NCBI GenBank assembly: GCA_005884335.1
Contig: VBCJ01000153.1
Location: forward strand, 1-6,533
Origin: Betaproteobacteria bacterium
GTDB taxonomy: Bacteria; Pseudomonadota; Gammaproteobacteria; Burkholderiales; SG8-39
Reading direction: 5' to 3'
Length of the DNA stretch: 6,533 nt
Shown: positions 5,916-6,533 of the stretch, piece after piece
Position numbering within the stretch: the stretch's first letter is position 1
How the letters are laid out: each line of letters begins with the position of its first letter
Translations under genes and position numbers: made by a program
Notes under the pieces: model-generated
The model's database searches: none
The model's input: the letters and a program-made list of their open reading frames with translations, nothing else
What the model was told of the DNA's origin: nothing

Positions 5916-6533
5916 ATGGCGTCGGCGCCGCAGATCAAGCCCGGAATCAAGGATGCCTTGATCGTCGTCGACGTGCAGAACGACTTTTGCCCCGGCGGCC
6001 GGCTCGCGGTGCAAAAAGGCGACGAGGTGGTGCCGCTGGTGAATGCGTTCGTCAGGCGCTTCGAGAACGTCGTCCTGACGCAGGACTGGCATCCTCCAGG
6101 CCATCGATCGTTCGCGACCTCACACCCGGGCAGCAAGCCCTTCGATTCGGTAAAGCTCGCCTACGGCGAGCAGATCCTGTGGCCCGACCACTGCGTGCAG
6201 GGGAGCGACGGCGCGGCCCTGCACAAGGACCTTTGCGTTCCCCACGCGCAGCTCGTCCTGCGCAAGGGCCACCACCGCGAGGTGGACAGCTATTCCGCTT
6301 TCCTCGAGGCCGACCGCAAGACCCGCACCGGGCTCGAGGGATACCTCGAGGAGCGCGGAATCAAGCGCGTGTTCGTCTGCGGGCTCGCGACCGACTTTTG
6401 CGTGGCGTGGACGGCGCTCGACGCCCGCAAGCTCGGTTTTGCCGCGCTGGTCGTCGAGGATGCCTGCCGCGCGATCGACATGCAAGGCTCGCTTGCCGCG
6501 GCCTGGGAAAAGATGCAGAAAGCCGGCGTGAAG
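5916..6533 (+). CDS. pncA: Nicotinamidase, lacking its last residues at the window edge
   Basis: This enzyme hydrolyses nicotinamide to nicotinate and ammonia for NAD salvage; it acts in the cytoplasm. There are 206 codons in the window; nicotinamidases such as the E. coli enzyme are about 213 residues, so only a few are missing. The Asp-Lys-Cys triad is present: Asp19 in VVDVQNDF, Lys117 in LRKGHH, Cys162 in GLATDFCV. Metal ligands Asp57, His59 and His63 lie in QDWHPPGHRSF. WPDHCVQGSDGA (89-100) and VDSYSAF (123-129) are further nicotinamidase signatures that distinguish it from general isochorismatase-like hydrolases. The gene follows the oxidoreductase by 15 bp with its own good ribosome site, so it is probably operonic. 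In relatives a nicotinate phosphoribosyltransferase gene could follow, but that is beyond the edge. All catalytic residues are intact. Confidence 0.95.
   Translation, partial: MASAPQIKPGIKDALIVVDVQNDFCPGGRLAVQKGDEVVPLVNAFVRRFENVVLTQDWHPPGHRSFATSHPGSKPFDSVKLAYGEQILWPDHCVQGSDGAALHKDLCVPHAQLVLRKGHHREVDSYSAFLEADRKTRTGLEGYLEERGIKRVFVCGLATDFCVAWTALDARKLGFAALVVEDACRAIDMQGSLAAAWEKMQKAGVK

Noticed and set aside
4881..6104. 407-codon open frame on the minus strand opposite the oxidoreductase C-terminus and pncA
   Set aside because: Antisense shadow: no domain motif, and it spans two well-supported plus-strand genes and the gap between them.
3908..6533. Nicotinate or nicotinamide degradation cluster linking the molybdoenzyme with pncA
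   Set aside because: Known nicotinate hydroxylases use xanthine-oxidase-type molybdenum subunits; this protein is of the DMSO reductase type, so only NAD salvage is supported for pncA.

Overview
The window is a GC-rich, densely coded bacterial chromosomal segment. Gene content and style suggest a betaproteobacterium or close relative: a short stand-alone SWIB protein, CTATAAT-type -10 boxes directly upstream of genes, and MFS, hormone-sensitive-lipase-type and molybdopterin genes with proteobacterial character. This placement is inference. No mobile element, CRISPR array, tRNA or rRNA was seen.

Left part (1-1247): two exported TPR proteins are transcribed divergently from an 82-bp shared region. 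The leftward one (HEAT-like plus TPR) runs off the left edge. The rightward one is a complete 164-residue TPR protein closed by a strong hairpin terminator. Middle (1206-1722): a leftward 87-residue SWIB/MDM2-domain gene converges on that terminator, has a second hairpin of its own downstream, and has candidate sigma70 promoter elements upstream.

Right part (1723-6533): four rightward, tightly packed genes look like one operon. They are an MFS transporter (GTG start), an alpha/beta hydrolase of the hormone-sensitive-lipase type (ATGA overlap with the MFS stop), a molybdopterin/Fe-S oxidoreductase, and a nicotinamidase (PncA) cut by the right edge. The nicotinamidase belongs to NAD salvage. 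The other three could form a small uptake or efflux, hydrolysis and redox module, but no substrate can be read from the sequence.

The most notable observation is that the molybdopterin oxidoreductase is broken near position 5000. The N-terminal half (from 3908) and the C-terminal half (to 5900) are both well conserved but lie in different frames. About 35 residues normally found between them are missing at a C-rich, repeat-like junction. This fits a roughly 100-bp deletion whose length is not a multiple of three, either a real inactivating mutation or an assembly or consensus error. The upstream frame then stays open to the window end with no stop. I found no convincing evidence for a wholly new system; the rest looks like ordinary housekeeping and accessory metabolism.
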